64,000 bases of DNA from Dankookia rubra (GTDB lineage Bacteria; Pseudomonadota; Alphaproteobacteria; Acetobacterales; Acetobacteraceae), in the NCBI RefSeq assembly GCF_004355005.1, contig NZ_SMSJ01000001.1, forward strand, positions 1 through 64,000, written 5' to 3'. How positions within the stretch are numbered: the stretch's first letter is position 1; every line of letters begins with the position of its first letter. The translations under genes were made by a program, and so were the position numbers. The notes beneath the pieces are model-generated. The model was not told where the DNA came from. It did no database searches and saw only the letters and a list, made by a program, of their open reading frames with translations. This document shows, one piece after another, positions 26,350 through 35,465 of this stretch.

Positions 26350-27305
26350 TCTGCACGGATCCCGATGGCCCTGGCGACTTCAATGCTTTCCTCCATCTCC
26401 CGCTTGATGCGGGCCGTGAATTCCGGCGGTCCCTCGTCCATGACCACGCCGCCCTGGTCGATGATGCGGGCGCGGATCTCCGGACGCCGCAGGACGCTGC
26501 GAGCATCGCCAGCGATCCGCTGCACCACGGCGGGCGGCAATCCGGCCGGGCCGACCAGGCCGAACCAGGGGCTGGTATCGGGGATGTCGAGGTCGCTCTC
26601 AGCGAGAGTCGGGACATCGGGCAGCACCTCCACCCGCCGCGGGGCGCAGACCGCGACGGCGCGGATCGCCCCAGCGCGCGCCAGGGTCAGCGCGCCCGAC
26701 AAGGTGGCGAAGCTGATCGGCACCCGGCCGCCGACCAGGTCCTGCAGGGCGGGCGCCGCGCCGCGATAGGCGATGTGGGTCAGGTCGATGTTGGCTTTCC
26801 GCGCGAACATGCCGCCGGCGAAGTGGCCGGAGGAGCCGTTGCCGGACGTCGCATATGCCAGCGTCCCCTCCTTCCGCGCGAGCGCCACCACGTCCCGCGC
26901 CGTCCTCAGCGGGGAGTCCTTCGGCACAAAGAGCACCGTGGGCGAGCCATAAAGCAGTGCGATCGCCGTAAAGTCGGCGATGCTGTCATAGGGCAGCTTC
27001 GGATAGATCGCCGGATTGCTGCTCTGCACGCTGGTTGCCAGCAGCAGGGTGTATCCGTCCGGTGCGCTGCGAGCGACGACCTCGGTTGCCAGCACGGCAC
27101 TGGCGCCGGGCCGGTTCTCGATCACCAGTGGCTGGCCCCAGATCGCCGATAGCGGGTCCTGGAACAGCCGCGCCACGAAATCAGTCGGCCCGCCTGCGGT
27201 ATAGCCGACGATCAGCCGCATCGGCTTGTCCGGCCAGGGCGCTTGCGCACGGGCAAGCCCGGGCAGTAGCGGCACCAGCGTGAGGGAACGGCGGCTGACG
27301 CGCAT
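26346..27305 (-). CDS. Bug-type tripartite tricarboxylate transporter receptor (2)
   Basis: 319 aa, second of three tandem paralogues. Signal peptide SLTLVPLLPGLARAQA, then WPDKPMRLIVGYTAGGPTDF with AGG in place of PGG in the ligand loop. VIENRPGASAVLATEVVARSAPDGYTLL and LTHIAYRGAAPALQDLVGG match the family. It starts 11 nt after the stop of receptor 3 and overlaps receptor 1 by 4 nt, so the three are one transcript. The ATG at 27305 gives a normal signal peptide; the frame upstream is only a shadow of receptor 3. Confidence 0.9.
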   Translation of the reverse strand: MRVSRRSLTLVPLLPGLARAQAPWPDKPMRLIVGYTAGGPTDFVARLFQDPLSAIWGQPLVIENRPGASAVLATEVVARSAPDGYTLLLATSVQSSNPAIYPKLPYDSIADFTAIALLYGSPTVLFVPKDSPLRTARDVVALARKEGTLAYATSGNGSSGHFAGGMFARKANIDLTHIAYRGAAPALQDLVGGRVPISFATLSGALTLARAGAIRAVAVCAPRRVEVLPDVPTLAESDLDIPDTSPWFGLVGPAGLPPAVVQRIAGDARSVLRRPEIRARIIDQGGVVMDEGPPEFTARIKREMEESIEVARAIGIRAE

Positions 27306-27316
27306 GGACGTCTCCT

Positions 27317-28306
27317 CTACTCGGCCTTGATGCCGGCGGCCCGGGCGATGCCGATCCAGAGCGGGATCTCGGCATTGTAGCGGGCGGTGAACTCGGCCGG
27401 CCCCTCGCCCACCGGGATCGCCGCCTGTTCGACGAAGCGGGCCTGGATCTCCGGCTGGTGCAGCAGCCCGATGACGTCGCCGGCAATTTTTTCCTGCACG
27501 GCGCGCGGCGTCGCAGCCGGGACCAACAGCCCGTACCAGACGCCGCAATCGGGAATGTCGAAGCCGAGTTCCTTCAGCGTGGGCAAGTGCGGCAACGCCG
27601 AGACGCGGCTGTCGCCGGCGACCGCCAACGCCCGCAGCTTGCCGTCGCGGAGCAGCGGCATGGCGCCGGCCAGCGTGCTAAAGGTCAGCGGCACACGCCC
27701 GCCCACCACGTCGGTCAGCGCCGGTGGTGCGCCGCGGTAGGCGACCGCGGTCAGCTCTATCCCGGCGGCGCGGGCGAAGGATTCACCGGCGAACTGCCCG
27801 GGCGAGCCGTTGCCTGACACGGCGTAGGCGAGCCCCGGCCGCGCCTTCGCCGTGGCGACCAGATCCGCCACGCTGCGCCAGGGCGAATCGATGCCGACGA
27901 AGAGCACGGTGGGCGAGATGTAGATCAGCACTACCGGCGCCAGCTCGGATGGCTCGTAGGGCATGCGTGGCATGATCGCCGGGTTCATGGTGTTCGGGCT
28001 ATTGCCCAGCAGGATCGTATAGCCGTCTGCCGGGCTGCGCACCGCAGCCTCGGAGGCGATGATGCCGCTGGCGCCCGGGCGGTTCTCGATCACCAGCGGC
28101 TGGCCCCAGAGCGCCTGGAGATGCGGCTGCAGCAGGCGCGCGGCAAAGTCGGTCGGGCCGCCGGCGGGATAGCCGATCAGCATGCGGACTGGCTTGTCCG
28201 GCCAGACCACCTGTGCGCGGGCCGCGAGCGGTGCGGCTAGGCTGGTTGCCAGCAGCGTACGGCGTGACGCAGGCATTCCAGCCAAGGGACCGCTTCCTCT
28301 CCGCAT
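27317..28306 (-). CDS. Bug-type tripartite tricarboxylate transporter receptor (3)
   Basis: 329 aa, first gene of the three-receptor transcript. GGAGGAGG lies 6 nt before the ATG at 28306. The N-terminus (MRRGSGPLAGMPASRRTLL) carries an Arg-Arg near a hydrophobic stretch, which could be a Tat signal, ending at AARAQVVWPDK. The ligand loop reads GYPAGGPTDF, and VIENRPGASGIIASEAAVRSPADGYTILL follows. Identity between the three copies looks moderate, more like old duplications than recent ones. Ligand unknown. Confidence 0.9.
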   Translation of the reverse strand: MRRGSGPLAGMPASRRTLLATSLAAPLAARAQVVWPDKPVRMLIGYPAGGPTDFAARLLQPHLQALWGQPLVIENRPGASGIIASEAAVRSPADGYTILLGNSPNTMNPAIMPRMPYEPSELAPVVLIYISPTVLFVGIDSPWRSVADLVATAKARPGLAYAVSGNGSPGQFAGESFARAAGIELTAVAYRGAPPALTDVVGGRVPLTFSTLAGAMPLLRDGKLRALAVAGDSRVSALPHLPTLKELGFDIPDCGVWYGLLVPAATPRAVQEKIAGDVIGLLHQPEIQARFVEQAAIPVGEGPAEFTARYNAEIPLWIGIARAAGIKAE

Positions 28307-28503
28307 CGTTTCCTCCTCCGCGGCTGCCCTTTCGGCATGCCGCGCACCGGGGACGATCCGACCCCGGGCCGGGCGCGTCAAGCCGGGGCAACCACCGCCC
28401 CACCGGACCGTTCTGCGGGCCGGCAGGGCACGGAGGCGAAAGCCCTGACGCGCGGTCTCGGAGGGCACTCGCCCGCGAACGGCATGCTCCCTCCCCGGGG
28501 AGC

Positions 28504-28668
28504 ATTCATTTCCGGGCCTAGAAGCAGGACCTGATCAAGCAGGCGAAGCACAAGGGTTCTGGGAGGGTCGTCATGGATATGCTGAACGGCATGAACGAAT
28601 AGAAAGTCTCCAGCATCGCCGAGGTTATGAGGGCGGTCGGCGAGGCCGAACGTGACATGCAGAGCTGA
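28504..28668 (+). pseudogene. Remnant of a small helical gene with two in-frame amber codons
   Basis: A single frame reads through two TAG codons (28519-28521, 28600-28602) to a TGA at 28666, giving KQDLIKQAKHKGSGRVV, then MDMLNGMNE, then KVSSIAEVMRAVGEAERDMQS. All three pieces look like real, charged helical coding sequence with good codon use, and both TAG codons are one base from CAG (Gln). No family recognised and no clear start. It lies directly before the PfpI gene. The 28307-28503 stretch before it holds nothing I can identify. Confidence 0.4.
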
Positions 28669-28679
28669 GGAGCCACAGC

Positions 28680-29249
28680 ATGGCGAACGAGTTGAACAGC
28701 ATGAAGGTCGCCGTTCTGGCAACGGACGGCGTCGAGCAGGTGGAGCTGACCGAACCGGTGAAGGCACTGCAGGCGGCCGGCGCGACGGTGCATGTGGTCT
28801 CGCCGAAAAGCAGATCGCTGCAGAGCTGGAACCACTTCGACAAAGCCGATACGATCCCGGTTGACCAGACCCTCGACCAGGCGGATCCCGCAGCCTACGC
28901 GGCGCTGGTGCTGCCGGGCGGCGTCATCAACCCGGACCAGTTGCGGCTGGAGCCGAAGGCAATTGCCTTCGTCCGGCATTTCGTTGAGCAGAAGAAGCCG
29001 ATCGCGGCGATCTGCCATGGGCCCTGGACGCTGATCGATGCAGGCGGAGTGAAAGGACGGCGGATGACCTCCTGGCCCTCCCTGCAGACCGATCTGCGCA
29101 ATGCGGGCGCGGAATGGGTGGACCAGGAGGTCGTCACCGACCAGGGCCTCGTCACCTCGCGCAAGCCGGACGACATCCCCGCTTTTTCGAAGAAGATGAT
29201 CGAGGAGTTCCGCGAGGGCCGCCACGCCGGGCGGCAAGCGGCGGAGTAG
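28680..29249 (+). CDS. PfpI/DJ-1 family protein (YhbO-like)
   Basis: 189 aa, class I glutamine-amidotransferase-like fold. Nucleophile elbow AICHGPW with Cys112 and His113; LVLPGG and the family-typical WPSLQTDLRNAGAEWVDQEV segment follow, and the protein ends in a Glu/Arg-rich helix as in YhbO. Members are reported as proteases, chaperones or deglycases acting on methylglyoxal-damaged protein; the true activity is debated. GAGGAG is 8 nt upstream of the ATG at 28680. It may be a stress gene rather than part of the following peptide-import cluster. Confidence 0.9.
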   Translation: MANELNSMKVAVLATDGVEQVELTEPVKALQAAGATVHVVSPKSRSLQSWNHFDKADTIPVDQTLDQADPAAYAALVLPGGVINPDQLRLEPKAIAFVRHFVEQKKPIAAICHGPWTLIDAGGVKGRRMTSWPSLQTDLRNAGAEWVDQEVVTDQGLVTSRKPDDIPAFSKKMIEEFREGRHAGRQAAE

Positions 29250-29307
29250 ACTTCCGCTGCGACGCGGGGCGTGCTGCGATGGCGGGGTTCATCGAGGGAG
29301 CCCCGTC

Positions 29308-30912
29308 ATGCATCCGGCCCTGCGCAGCCACCGGTCGTTGATCATGGGGCGCCGCGGCGCGGTCGCCACCAACCATCCCGTCGCCACCCAGGCGGGGCTG
29401 GACGTGTTGCGGGCTGGAGGCACGGCAGTAGACGCAACCATCGCTGTATCTCTGTTGCTAGGGGTGGTCGAGCCGGCCATGTCCGGCCTTGGCGGTGACG
29501 GGTTCTTCAACATCCACCTGGCCGGCCGCAGCGGATTCTGCGTCAACGCCACCGGTGCCGCGCCGCGGGCGGCGACGCCTGAGGCCTATGGGGACGGCAT
29601 CCCCGTTGCCGGCCCGCGCAGCACCTCGACGCCCGGGCTGCTGGCCGGGCTGGCGTTGCTGCATGCGCGGCACGGCAGCCTGCCTTGGGTGCGACTGGTC
29701 GCGCCGGCGATCGAGGCGGCGCGGGACGGTTTCGCCGCGACGCACGCGTATGGCCATTTCGCCAACGAATGCTTGCCGAAGTTGCGGGCCAGCGCCCCGA
29801 GTGCGGCGCGGTTCCTCGCGGATGGCGGGCCCCCTGCCCTCGGTGCGCTTGTGGTACAGCCCGAACTGGCGGAGACGCTCGAGGCGATCGGCGCAAACGG
29901 TGCCGAGGGCTTCTACCGCGGCAGGCTTGCCGAGCGCCTAGTGGCCGGCATCGCCGAGGCGGGCGGCATGGTTGCGGCAGCCGACCTCGCTGCCTGCACC
30001 GCCGAGATCCAGGCCCCCATCGCCATACCTTTCCGTGGCTTCGAAGTGCGCCAGACCCCGCCGAATTCGACCGGCTTCACCTTCCTGCAGATGCTCCGGA
30101 TCCTCGACCGGTTCGAGTTGGAAGCGCATGATCTGGGCGGTGCCGGGCTCATTCACCTGATGGTGGAAGCGAAGAAGCGAGCCTTCCTCGACCGGGAACG
30201 CTGGGGCGCCGATCCACGCGGGCTCGACATTCCACTCGCTCGCCTGCTCTCGGCGGACTACGCCATGGAACAGGCCGCGCTGATCGACCCGCGTCGCTCC
30301 GCCGACCTGCCGGTGCGGCCCGGGACGGAAAGCGACACCACTTATTTCTGCGTGGTCGATGCGGCAGGTAATGCGGTCTCCGCCATCCAGTCGATCAACT
30401 CCGCCTTCGGCAGCGGCGTGACTGCCGGCGATACCGGCGTGCTGCTGAACAATCGCATGGCCTATTGGCACCTGGACGACGGACATCCGAACCGGCTCCG
30501 GCCGGGGATGCGGGTGCGGCACACCATGAACGCGCCGATAGTGTTCAGGGACGGCAAGCTCTGGGGCGTCTTCGGGACGCCGGGCGCCGACAACCAAGTG
30601 CAGGTGAACATGCAGGTCATGGTGGCCATGGCCGTCTTCGGCCTGGACCCACAGCAGGCGCTGGAGATGCCGCGCTGGACCAGTAACCAGGTCGGCCAGC
30701 CCGCCAACTACCCGCATGCCGGCGACGCTGTCCTGACCCTGGAAGCCGGCCTGGCCGATGCGGCGAAGGCGCTGGAGGCCTTGGGGCACCAGGTGAGGGT
30801 GGTGCCGCCGCTGGAAGGACCCTGCAGCGTCGAGGCAATCCGCGTGCTGGAGAACGGCGTGCGCATGGCGGGCAGCGACCCGCGCCGCGACGGCTGGGCC
30901 GCAGCCTATTAA
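29308..30912 (+). CDS. ggt: Gamma-glutamyltransferase family protein
   Basis: 534 aa. N-terminal-nucleophile hydrolase that matures by self-cleavage at Thr344, in the ESDTTYFCVVDAAGNAVS motif. GAVATNHPVATQAGLDVLRAGGTAVDA and the GLGGDGFF oxyanion region are diagnostic. There is no signal peptide, so the protein would be cytoplasmic, unlike E. coli Ggt but like YwrD-type enzymes. Cleaves gamma-glutamyl bonds in glutathione or similar peptides. It lies 44 bp upstream of a complete peptide ABC importer on the same strand, which fits import followed by cleavage inside the cell. Confidence 0.9.
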   Translation: MHPALRSHRSLIMGRRGAVATNHPVATQAGLDVLRAGGTAVDATIAVSLLLGVVEPAMSGLGGDGFFNIHLAGRSGFCVNATGAAPRAATPEAYGDGIPVAGPRSTSTPGLLAGLALLHARHGSLPWVRLVAPAIEAARDGFAATHAYGHFANECLPKLRASAPSAARFLADGGPPALGALVVQPELAETLEAIGANGAEGFYRGRLAERLVAGIAEAGGMVAAADLAACTAEIQAPIAIPFRGFEVRQTPPNSTGFTFLQMLRILDRFELEAHDLGGAGLIHLMVEAKKRAFLDRERWGADPRGLDIPLARLLSADYAMEQAALIDPRRSADLPVRPGTESDTTYFCVVDAAGNAVSAIQSINSAFGSGVTAGDTGVLLNNRMAYWHLDDGHPNRLRPGMRVRHTMNAPIVFRDGKLWGVFGTPGADNQVQVNMQVMVAMAVFGLDPQQALEMPRWTSNQVGQPANYPHAGDAVLTLEAGLADAAKALEALGHQVRVVPPLEGPCSVEAIRVLENGVRMAGSDPRRDGWAAAY

Positions 30913-30956
30913 CGCGGCTTGCCGCGGCGCAGCATCGCCCCTAGCCTTCGTGACCG

Positions 30957-31874
30957 ATGCTCCGCTTCGCCCTCCGTCGCCTGACCGTCGCGCTGCTCGT
31001 CGCCCTGACGGTGATGGTGCTGAGCTTCATGCTCACCCGGGTCTCGGGCGATCTGGCCATCTCCATCGCTGGCGCCAGTGCCACGCAGCAGGATGTGGAG
31101 ATCATTCGCCACGCCTATGGGCTGGACCGACCACTGGCGATGCAGTTCATCGACTGGATCGGCCGCGCCGCGGTCGGTGATTTCGGCGAGAGCTTCTTCT
31201 TCAAGGCACGCACTGCCGACCTGATCATGGACCGCATGCCGATCACCCTGACGCTCGGGCTGGTTGGGCTCGGCATCGCACTGCTGGTCTCGATCCCTCT
31301 CGGCGTGCTCGCGGCGGTGCGGGAGAATACCTGGGTGGACCGGTTGGTGCAGCTCGTCGCCATGATCGGCCAGGCGATGCCGAGCTTCTGGCTCGGGCTA
31401 ATCCTGATGATCACCCTCGGCCTGCAGCTCGGCTGGCTGCCGATCTCCGGCACCGGGTCCTGGGAACACTACGTCATGCCGGGAATCGTGTTGTCCTTCT
31501 CGGCCATCCCGGCGCTGACGCGACTGACCCGCAGCGGGATGATCCAGGCGCTGGGGTCGGACTATATCCGCACCGCACGGGCCAAGGGGCTGAGCCGGTT
31601 GTCGATCCTCGGCAAGCATGCGCTGCGCAACGCGGCGATCCCGGTGGTCTCGATCGCAGCGGTGCAGCTGGGCTTCATGCTCGGCGGATCGATCGTCATC
31701 GAGACGGTCTTCGCCCTGCACGGCGTCGGCTTCCTCGCCTGGGAGAGTATCAGCAAGAATGATTTTCCCGTGGTGCAGGCCGTCGTGCTGGTGCTGGCGC
31801 TGATCTACATCGGCCTGACCATGGCCGCCGACCTGCTGAATGCGCTGCTCGATCCCAGGCTGCGTGCGTCGTGA
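30957..31874 (+). CDS. Peptide ABC transporter permease (DppB-like)
   Basis: 305 aa with six predicted membrane helices: one at the N-terminus, then the binding-protein-dependent transport domain. The EAA loop is present (DYIRTARAKGLSRLSILGKHALRNAAIPVV). It is the first membrane subunit of a dipeptide/oligopeptide importer and starts 44 bp after the ggt stop, with no hairpin between. No convincing ribosome-binding site is visible before the ATG, so the true start may be slightly different. Confidence 0.9.
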   Translation: MLRFALRRLTVALLVALTVMVLSFMLTRVSGDLAISIAGASATQQDVEIIRHAYGLDRPLAMQFIDWIGRAAVGDFGESFFFKARTADLIMDRMPITLTLGLVGLGIALLVSIPLGVLAAVRENTWVDRLVQLVAMIGQAMPSFWLGLILMITLGLQLGWLPISGTGSWEHYVMPGIVLSFSAIPALTRLTRSGMIQALGSDYIRTARAKGLSRLSILGKHALRNAAIPVVSIAAVQLGFMLGGSIVIETVFALHGVGFLAWESISKNDFPVVQAVVLVLALIYIGLTMAADLLNALLDPRLRAS

Positions 31875-32740
31875 GCGGCACGGTGGTGATGCCGGCACGG
31901 CGGCGCTTCGATTGGATGCGCCGCACGGGGCTGGTGGCCGGCGCACTGATCGTCGGCCTCGTCCTGCTGGTGGCAATCCTGGCGCCCTGGATCACCCCGC
32001 ACGACCCCTTCGTTCAGAACCTCGACAACCGGCTGGCCGTGCCCTTCTGGATGGAAGGCGCCGAGCCCGACCACCTGCTGGGCACTGATGGGCTCGGGCG
32101 GGACTACCTCTCGCGGCTGATCTACGGCGCGCGAATCTCTATGCTGATCGGCCTGCTGACCGTCGTCACCTCCGGCGTCATCGGCACCACGCTCGGCGTG
32201 CTCGGCGGCTTCTTCGGCGGCAAGGTGGACGATGCGGTGCTCTTCGCCATCACCTGCCGGTTGGCCATCCCGGTGGTGCTGGTGGCGCTGGCCGTGGTCG
32301 GGCTGTTGGGGTCGAGCCTGATGCTCGTCATCCTAGTACTCGGTCTGCTGCTCTGGGACCGGTTCGCCGTGGTCGCGCGCTCGACCACCATGCAGGTGCG
32401 CAACCTCGACTACGTCGCCGCCGCCTGGGCTTCCGGCCTCTCCACGCCGGCGATCCTGGTGAAGGAGATTCTCCCCAACATCGCCAGCCATCTGGCGGTG
32501 GTAGCGACGCTTGAGATGGCGCTGGCGATCCTGCTGGAGGCGGCGTTGTCCTTCCTCGGACTCGGCGTACCGCCGCCGCTGCCCTCCTGGGGGCTGATGA
32601 TCGCGGAGGGAAAGGACTACATGTTCTTCTCCCCTTGGGTGATCTTCGTCCCCGGCGTGGCGCTCTTCATCCTGGTCTTCGGAATCAACTTGCTGGGCGA
32701 CGGGCTGCGCGACCTGCTCGGTGCGGGCGACACCCGATGA
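31871..32740 (+). CDS. Peptide ABC transporter permease (DppC-like)
   Basis: 289 aa, second membrane subunit. Long N-terminal segment before the first helix, HDPFVQNLDNRLAVPFW typical of DppC/OppC, HLLGTDGLGRDYLSRLIYGARIS, and an EAA loop (DYVAAAWASGLSTPAILVKEILPNI). Overlaps the previous stop by 4 nt (GTGA start at 31871), so translation is coupled. Confidence 0.9.
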   Translation: MSGTVVMPARRRFDWMRRTGLVAGALIVGLVLLVAILAPWITPHDPFVQNLDNRLAVPFWMEGAEPDHLLGTDGLGRDYLSRLIYGARISMLIGLLTVVTSGVIGTTLGVLGGFFGGKVDDAVLFAITCRLAIPVVLVALAVVGLLGSSLMLVILVLGLLLWDRFAVVARSTTMQVRNLDYVAAAWASGLSTPAILVKEILPNIASHLAVVATLEMALAILLEAALSFLGLGVPPPLPSWGLMIAEGKDYMFFSPWVIFVPGVALFILVFGINLLGDGLRDLLGAGDTR

Positions 32741-33720
32741 GCGAGGCACTACTCGACATCCAAGGTCTTCGCGTTGAGTTCGGCGACACCGCCGCGGTCC
32801 GCGGCGCCTCCTTCACCGTCGCGCGCGGGGAGACCCATTGCATCGTCGGCGAGAGCGGCTGCGGCAAGTCGGTCTCAGCGCTCGCGGTCATGGGCCTGCT
32901 GGCGCGCGGCGCTCGCCGCAGCGCCGATTGCCTGACTTTCGCCGGCAAGGACCTGCTGGCACGGAACGAACAGCAGATGTCGCTGCTGCGGGGCGACCGC
33001 ATGGCGATGATCTTCCAAGAACCGATGACCAGCCTCAACCCGGCCTATACGGTCGGCTCGCAGATGGCCGAGGTCTTCACCCGCCACCGCGGCGGCAGCC
33101 GCCACGCGGCGCTGGACCGCGCCGCGGCGCTGCTCGGCCGCGTCGGCATCACCGCGCCGGGCATGCGGCTCGGCCAGTTCCCGCATCAGCTTTCGGGAGG
33201 TCTTCGCCAACGCGTGATGATCGCCATGGCGCTGATGTGCGATCCGGAGTTGCTGATCGCCGACGAGCCGACCACGGCACTCGACGTCACCGTGCAGGTG
33301 CAGATCCTGCGGCTGCTGGCCGAGTTGCAGCGCGACCTCGGCCTCGCCATCCTGCTGATCACCCACGACCTCGGCATCGTCGCCCGCATCGCCGACAGGG
33401 TCAGCGTCATGTATGCCGGCGAGGTGGTAGAGAGCGCGCCGACCGCCACGCTGTTTGCCGATCCCTCGCATCCCTATACCCGCGGCCTGCTGGATTGCGT
33501 GCCGGTGCCGGGCAAGGTGAAGCCAGGCGATGCGCTCGGCAGCATTCCGGGAACGGTACCGCGCATCCGGCCGAGCTTCGCCGGCTGCGGCTTCCGCGAC
33601 CGCTGCACCCATGCCGCCCCCGTGTGTGCCGGCACCGTACCGCGCCAGCATGCCGGAAACGCGCATGAGTTCCTTTGCCGCCTGCCGCCTGGCTGGGCCG
33701 CCACGGGCCAAGCCGCATGA
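32737..33720 (+). CDS. Peptide ABC transporter ATP-binding protein (DppD-like)
   Basis: 327 aa. Walker A GESGCGKS (38-45), Q-loop [10 protein letters not shown], signature LSGG (here QLSGGLRQR), Walker [13 protein letters not shown], switch His in LITHDLG. The C-terminal oligopeptide-transporter extension carries Cys residues in [15 protein letters not shown], which in DppD-type ATPases bind an iron-sulfur cluster or metal. ATGA overlaps link it to both neighbours. Pairs with the DppF-like subunit to energise peptide uptake. Confidence 0.92.
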   Translation: MSEALLDIQGLRVEFGDTAAVRGASFTVARGETHCIVGESGCGKSVSALAVMGLLARGARRSADCLTFAGKDLLARNEQQMSLLRGDRMAMIFQEPMTSLNPAYTVGSQMAEVFTRHRGGSRHAALDRAAALLGRVGITAPGMRLGQFPHQLSGGLRQRVMIAMALMCDPELLIADEPTTALDVTVQVQILRLLAELQRDLGLAILLITHDLGIVARIADRVSVMYAGEVVESAPTATLFADPSHPYTRGLLDCVPVPGKVKPGDALGSIPGTVPRIRPSFAGCGFRDRCTHAAPVCAGTVPRQHAGNAHEFLCRLPPGWAATGQAA

Positions 33721-34670
33721 CCCCGGCAATCGAGGTTCGCAACCTGCGCCGCACCTTCCGGGTCCGCAGCGGACTGTTCGGTGAGGACAAGCAGATCGTC
33801 GCGGTCGACGACGTCTCCTTCAGCCTGCCGACCGGCGGCGTGCTCGGCCTGGTCGGTGAGTCCGGCTGCGGCAAGTCCACGCTGGCGCGCGTCATCCTGG
33901 GCCTGCTGCCGCCCTCGGCCGGCGAGGTGCTGGTCGAGGGCCAGCGCCTCTCGACCCTCGACCGCCGCGCCCGCGCGCGGCTGATCCAGCCGGTCTTCCA
34001 GGACCCCTTTGCCTCGCTCAACCCGCGACGGCGCATCCGCGACATCGTGGCGATGCCGCTGGTGGCGCAGGGCGGCATCCCTTCCCGCCAGATCGCCGGC
34101 CGGGTGGCGGAGATGCTGGCGCGCGTCGGCCTCTCGGCCGAGCAGGGCGAGCGCTTCCCGGCGCAGCTTTCAGGCGGCCAGCGCCAGCGGGTGGCGATCG
34201 CCCGCGCCCTGGTGCTGCGGCCACGCATCGTCATCTGCGACGAGCCGACCAGCGCGCTCGACGTCTCGGTCCAGGCGCAGATCCTGAACCTGCTTGCGGA
34301 GCTGCGGCGGGACCTGAACCTCACCTATCTCTTCATCAGCCACAACCTCGCGGTGGTGGAACATGTGGCGAGTGACGTGGCGGTCATGTATCTCGGCCGC
34401 ATCGTCGAGCGCAACGTGGCCGGGACGCTGTTCCGCGCCCCGAAGCACCCCTATACAAAGGCGCTGCTCGCCAGCGTCCTGACGCCGGAGCCAGGGCTCG
34501 GCGTGCCGGATGTCGGCCTCGGCGACGTGCTACCCGATCCCGCCAATATCCCGCCGGGCTGCCGCTTTCACCCGCGCTGCCCGGTGGCGCAGCCGCGCTG
34601 CGCGACGCAGACGCCGCTCGCCGTCGCCGGCGCCGAATGCCTGCTGCTGGAGGGTGCCGGCACTCCGTGA
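33717..34670 (+). CDS. Peptide ABC transporter ATP-binding protein (DppF-like)
   Basis: 317 aa. Walker A GESGCGKS (47-54), Q-loop FQDPFASLNPRRR, signature LSGGQRQR, Walker B IVICDEPTSALD, switch His in FISHNL. The C-terminal segment has the family's Cys pattern (PPGCRFHPRCPVAQPRC). Start overlaps the previous stop (ATGA at 33717). Last gene of the importer operon; the binding protein is encoded on the other strand about 800 bp further on. Confidence 0.92.
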   Translation: MTPAIEVRNLRRTFRVRSGLFGEDKQIVAVDDVSFSLPTGGVLGLVGESGCGKSTLARVILGLLPPSAGEVLVEGQRLSTLDRRARARLIQPVFQDPFASLNPRRRIRDIVAMPLVAQGGIPSRQIAGRVAEMLARVGLSAEQGERFPAQLSGGQRQRVAIARALVLRPRIVICDEPTSALDVSVQAQILNLLAELRRDLNLTYLFISHNLAVVEHVASDVAVMYLGRIVERNVAGTLFRAPKHPYTKALLASVLTPEPGLGVPDVGLGDVLPDPANIPPGCRFHPRCPVAQPRCATQTPLAVAGAECLLLEGAGTP

Positions 34671-34710
34671 ACCCGGACGTGCCCGGCGCTTTCAGGCCGG
34701 ATCACCGGGG

Positions 34711-34830
34711 ATGTCGCCGATGTGGATCCTGCTTGCGCTGCTCCTTTTAGTCGTCGTGCTGGTCGTGCTCGACCGGCTGGAATACGCCAGCGTCTTCCGC
34801 CGCAAGCGCGACCGCCCTAACCGCCCCTGA
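34711..34830 (+). CDS. Small membrane protein
   Basis: 39 aa: a single transmembrane helix (MWILLALLLLVVVLVVLD) and a basic cytoplasmic tail FRRKRDRPNRP. Nothing in it identifies a family. It follows the ATPase gene by 40 nt and its last 14 bp overlap the convergent MBL gene. A weak GGGG site precedes the ATG. It may be a real small membrane protein or an accident of a leucine-rich frame. Confidence 0.4.
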   Translation: MSPMWILLALLLLVVVLVVLDRLEYASVFRRKRDRPNRP

Positions 34831-35461
34831 GAAACGGATTGGTCTGCCGCTCCTGGCCGAAGCTCGAGCCTGGGCCATGGCCGCAGAGAAAGGCGATGTC
34901 GTCGCCCAGCGGCAGCAGCTTGTCGTGGATCGAGCGGATCAGCGCCTCGGCGTCGCCGTAGTGGAAATCGGTTCGCCCGACCGAGCCCTGGAACAGCACA
35001 TCGCCGACGATGGCGATGCGCAATGCCTCGCTGACGAAGACCAGGTGCCCCGGCGTATGACCCGGGCAGTGCAGCACGGCGAATTCTTCGCCGCCGATCG
35101 AGACCGTCTCTCCCTCGGTCAACCAGCGATCCGGCGTCACGTTACGGCATTCGAAGCCGTACTCCGCGCCCTGCTTCTCGATTCCTTCCAGCAGAAACCG
35201 GTCGCGCTCGTCCGGCCCAATGATCGGCGGCGGGCCCGGCAGTGATTGCTGCAGCGCCGCCGCGCCGCCGGCATGATCCAGGTGGCCATGAGTCAGCAGG
35301 ATGCTGCCGACCTTGAGCTTCAGCTTGCCGATCGCGTGCAGGATCTGCTCCACGTCGCCGCCGGGATCGACAACCACACCCTCGCTTGTCGCTTCGTCCC
35401 ACCACAGCGAGCAGTTCTGCTGGAAGGGTGTGACGGGGACGATTGCTGCCTTCAGTCCCAT
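34817..35461 (-). CDS. MBL-fold hydrolase, glyoxalase II-like
   Basis: 214 aa. Starts IVPVTPFQQNCSLWWDEA, the usual opening of the small YcbL-type glyoxalase II group, then THGHLDHAGG (His58, His60, Asp62, His63), HCPGHTPGH and FQGSVGRTDF. The GRTDF-type motif is typical of glyoxalase II-like hydrolases that cleave S-lactoylglutathione. It lies 4 bp downstream of the peptide-binding-protein gene on the same strand. Proximity to ggt and a peptide importer fits thiol or glutathione metabolism, but the link is indirect. Confidence 0.88.
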   Translation of the reverse strand: MGLKAAIVPVTPFQQNCSLWWDEATSEGVVVDPGGDVEQILHAIGKLKLKVGSILLTHGHLDHAGGAAALQQSLPGPPPIIGPDERDRFLLEGIEKQGAEYGFECRNVTPDRWLTEGETVSIGGEEFAVLHCPGHTPGHLVFVSEALRIAIVGDVLFQGSVGRTDFHYGDAEALIRSIHDKLLPLGDDIAFLCGHGPGSSFGQERQTNPFLRGG

Positions 35462-35465
35462 TGTC

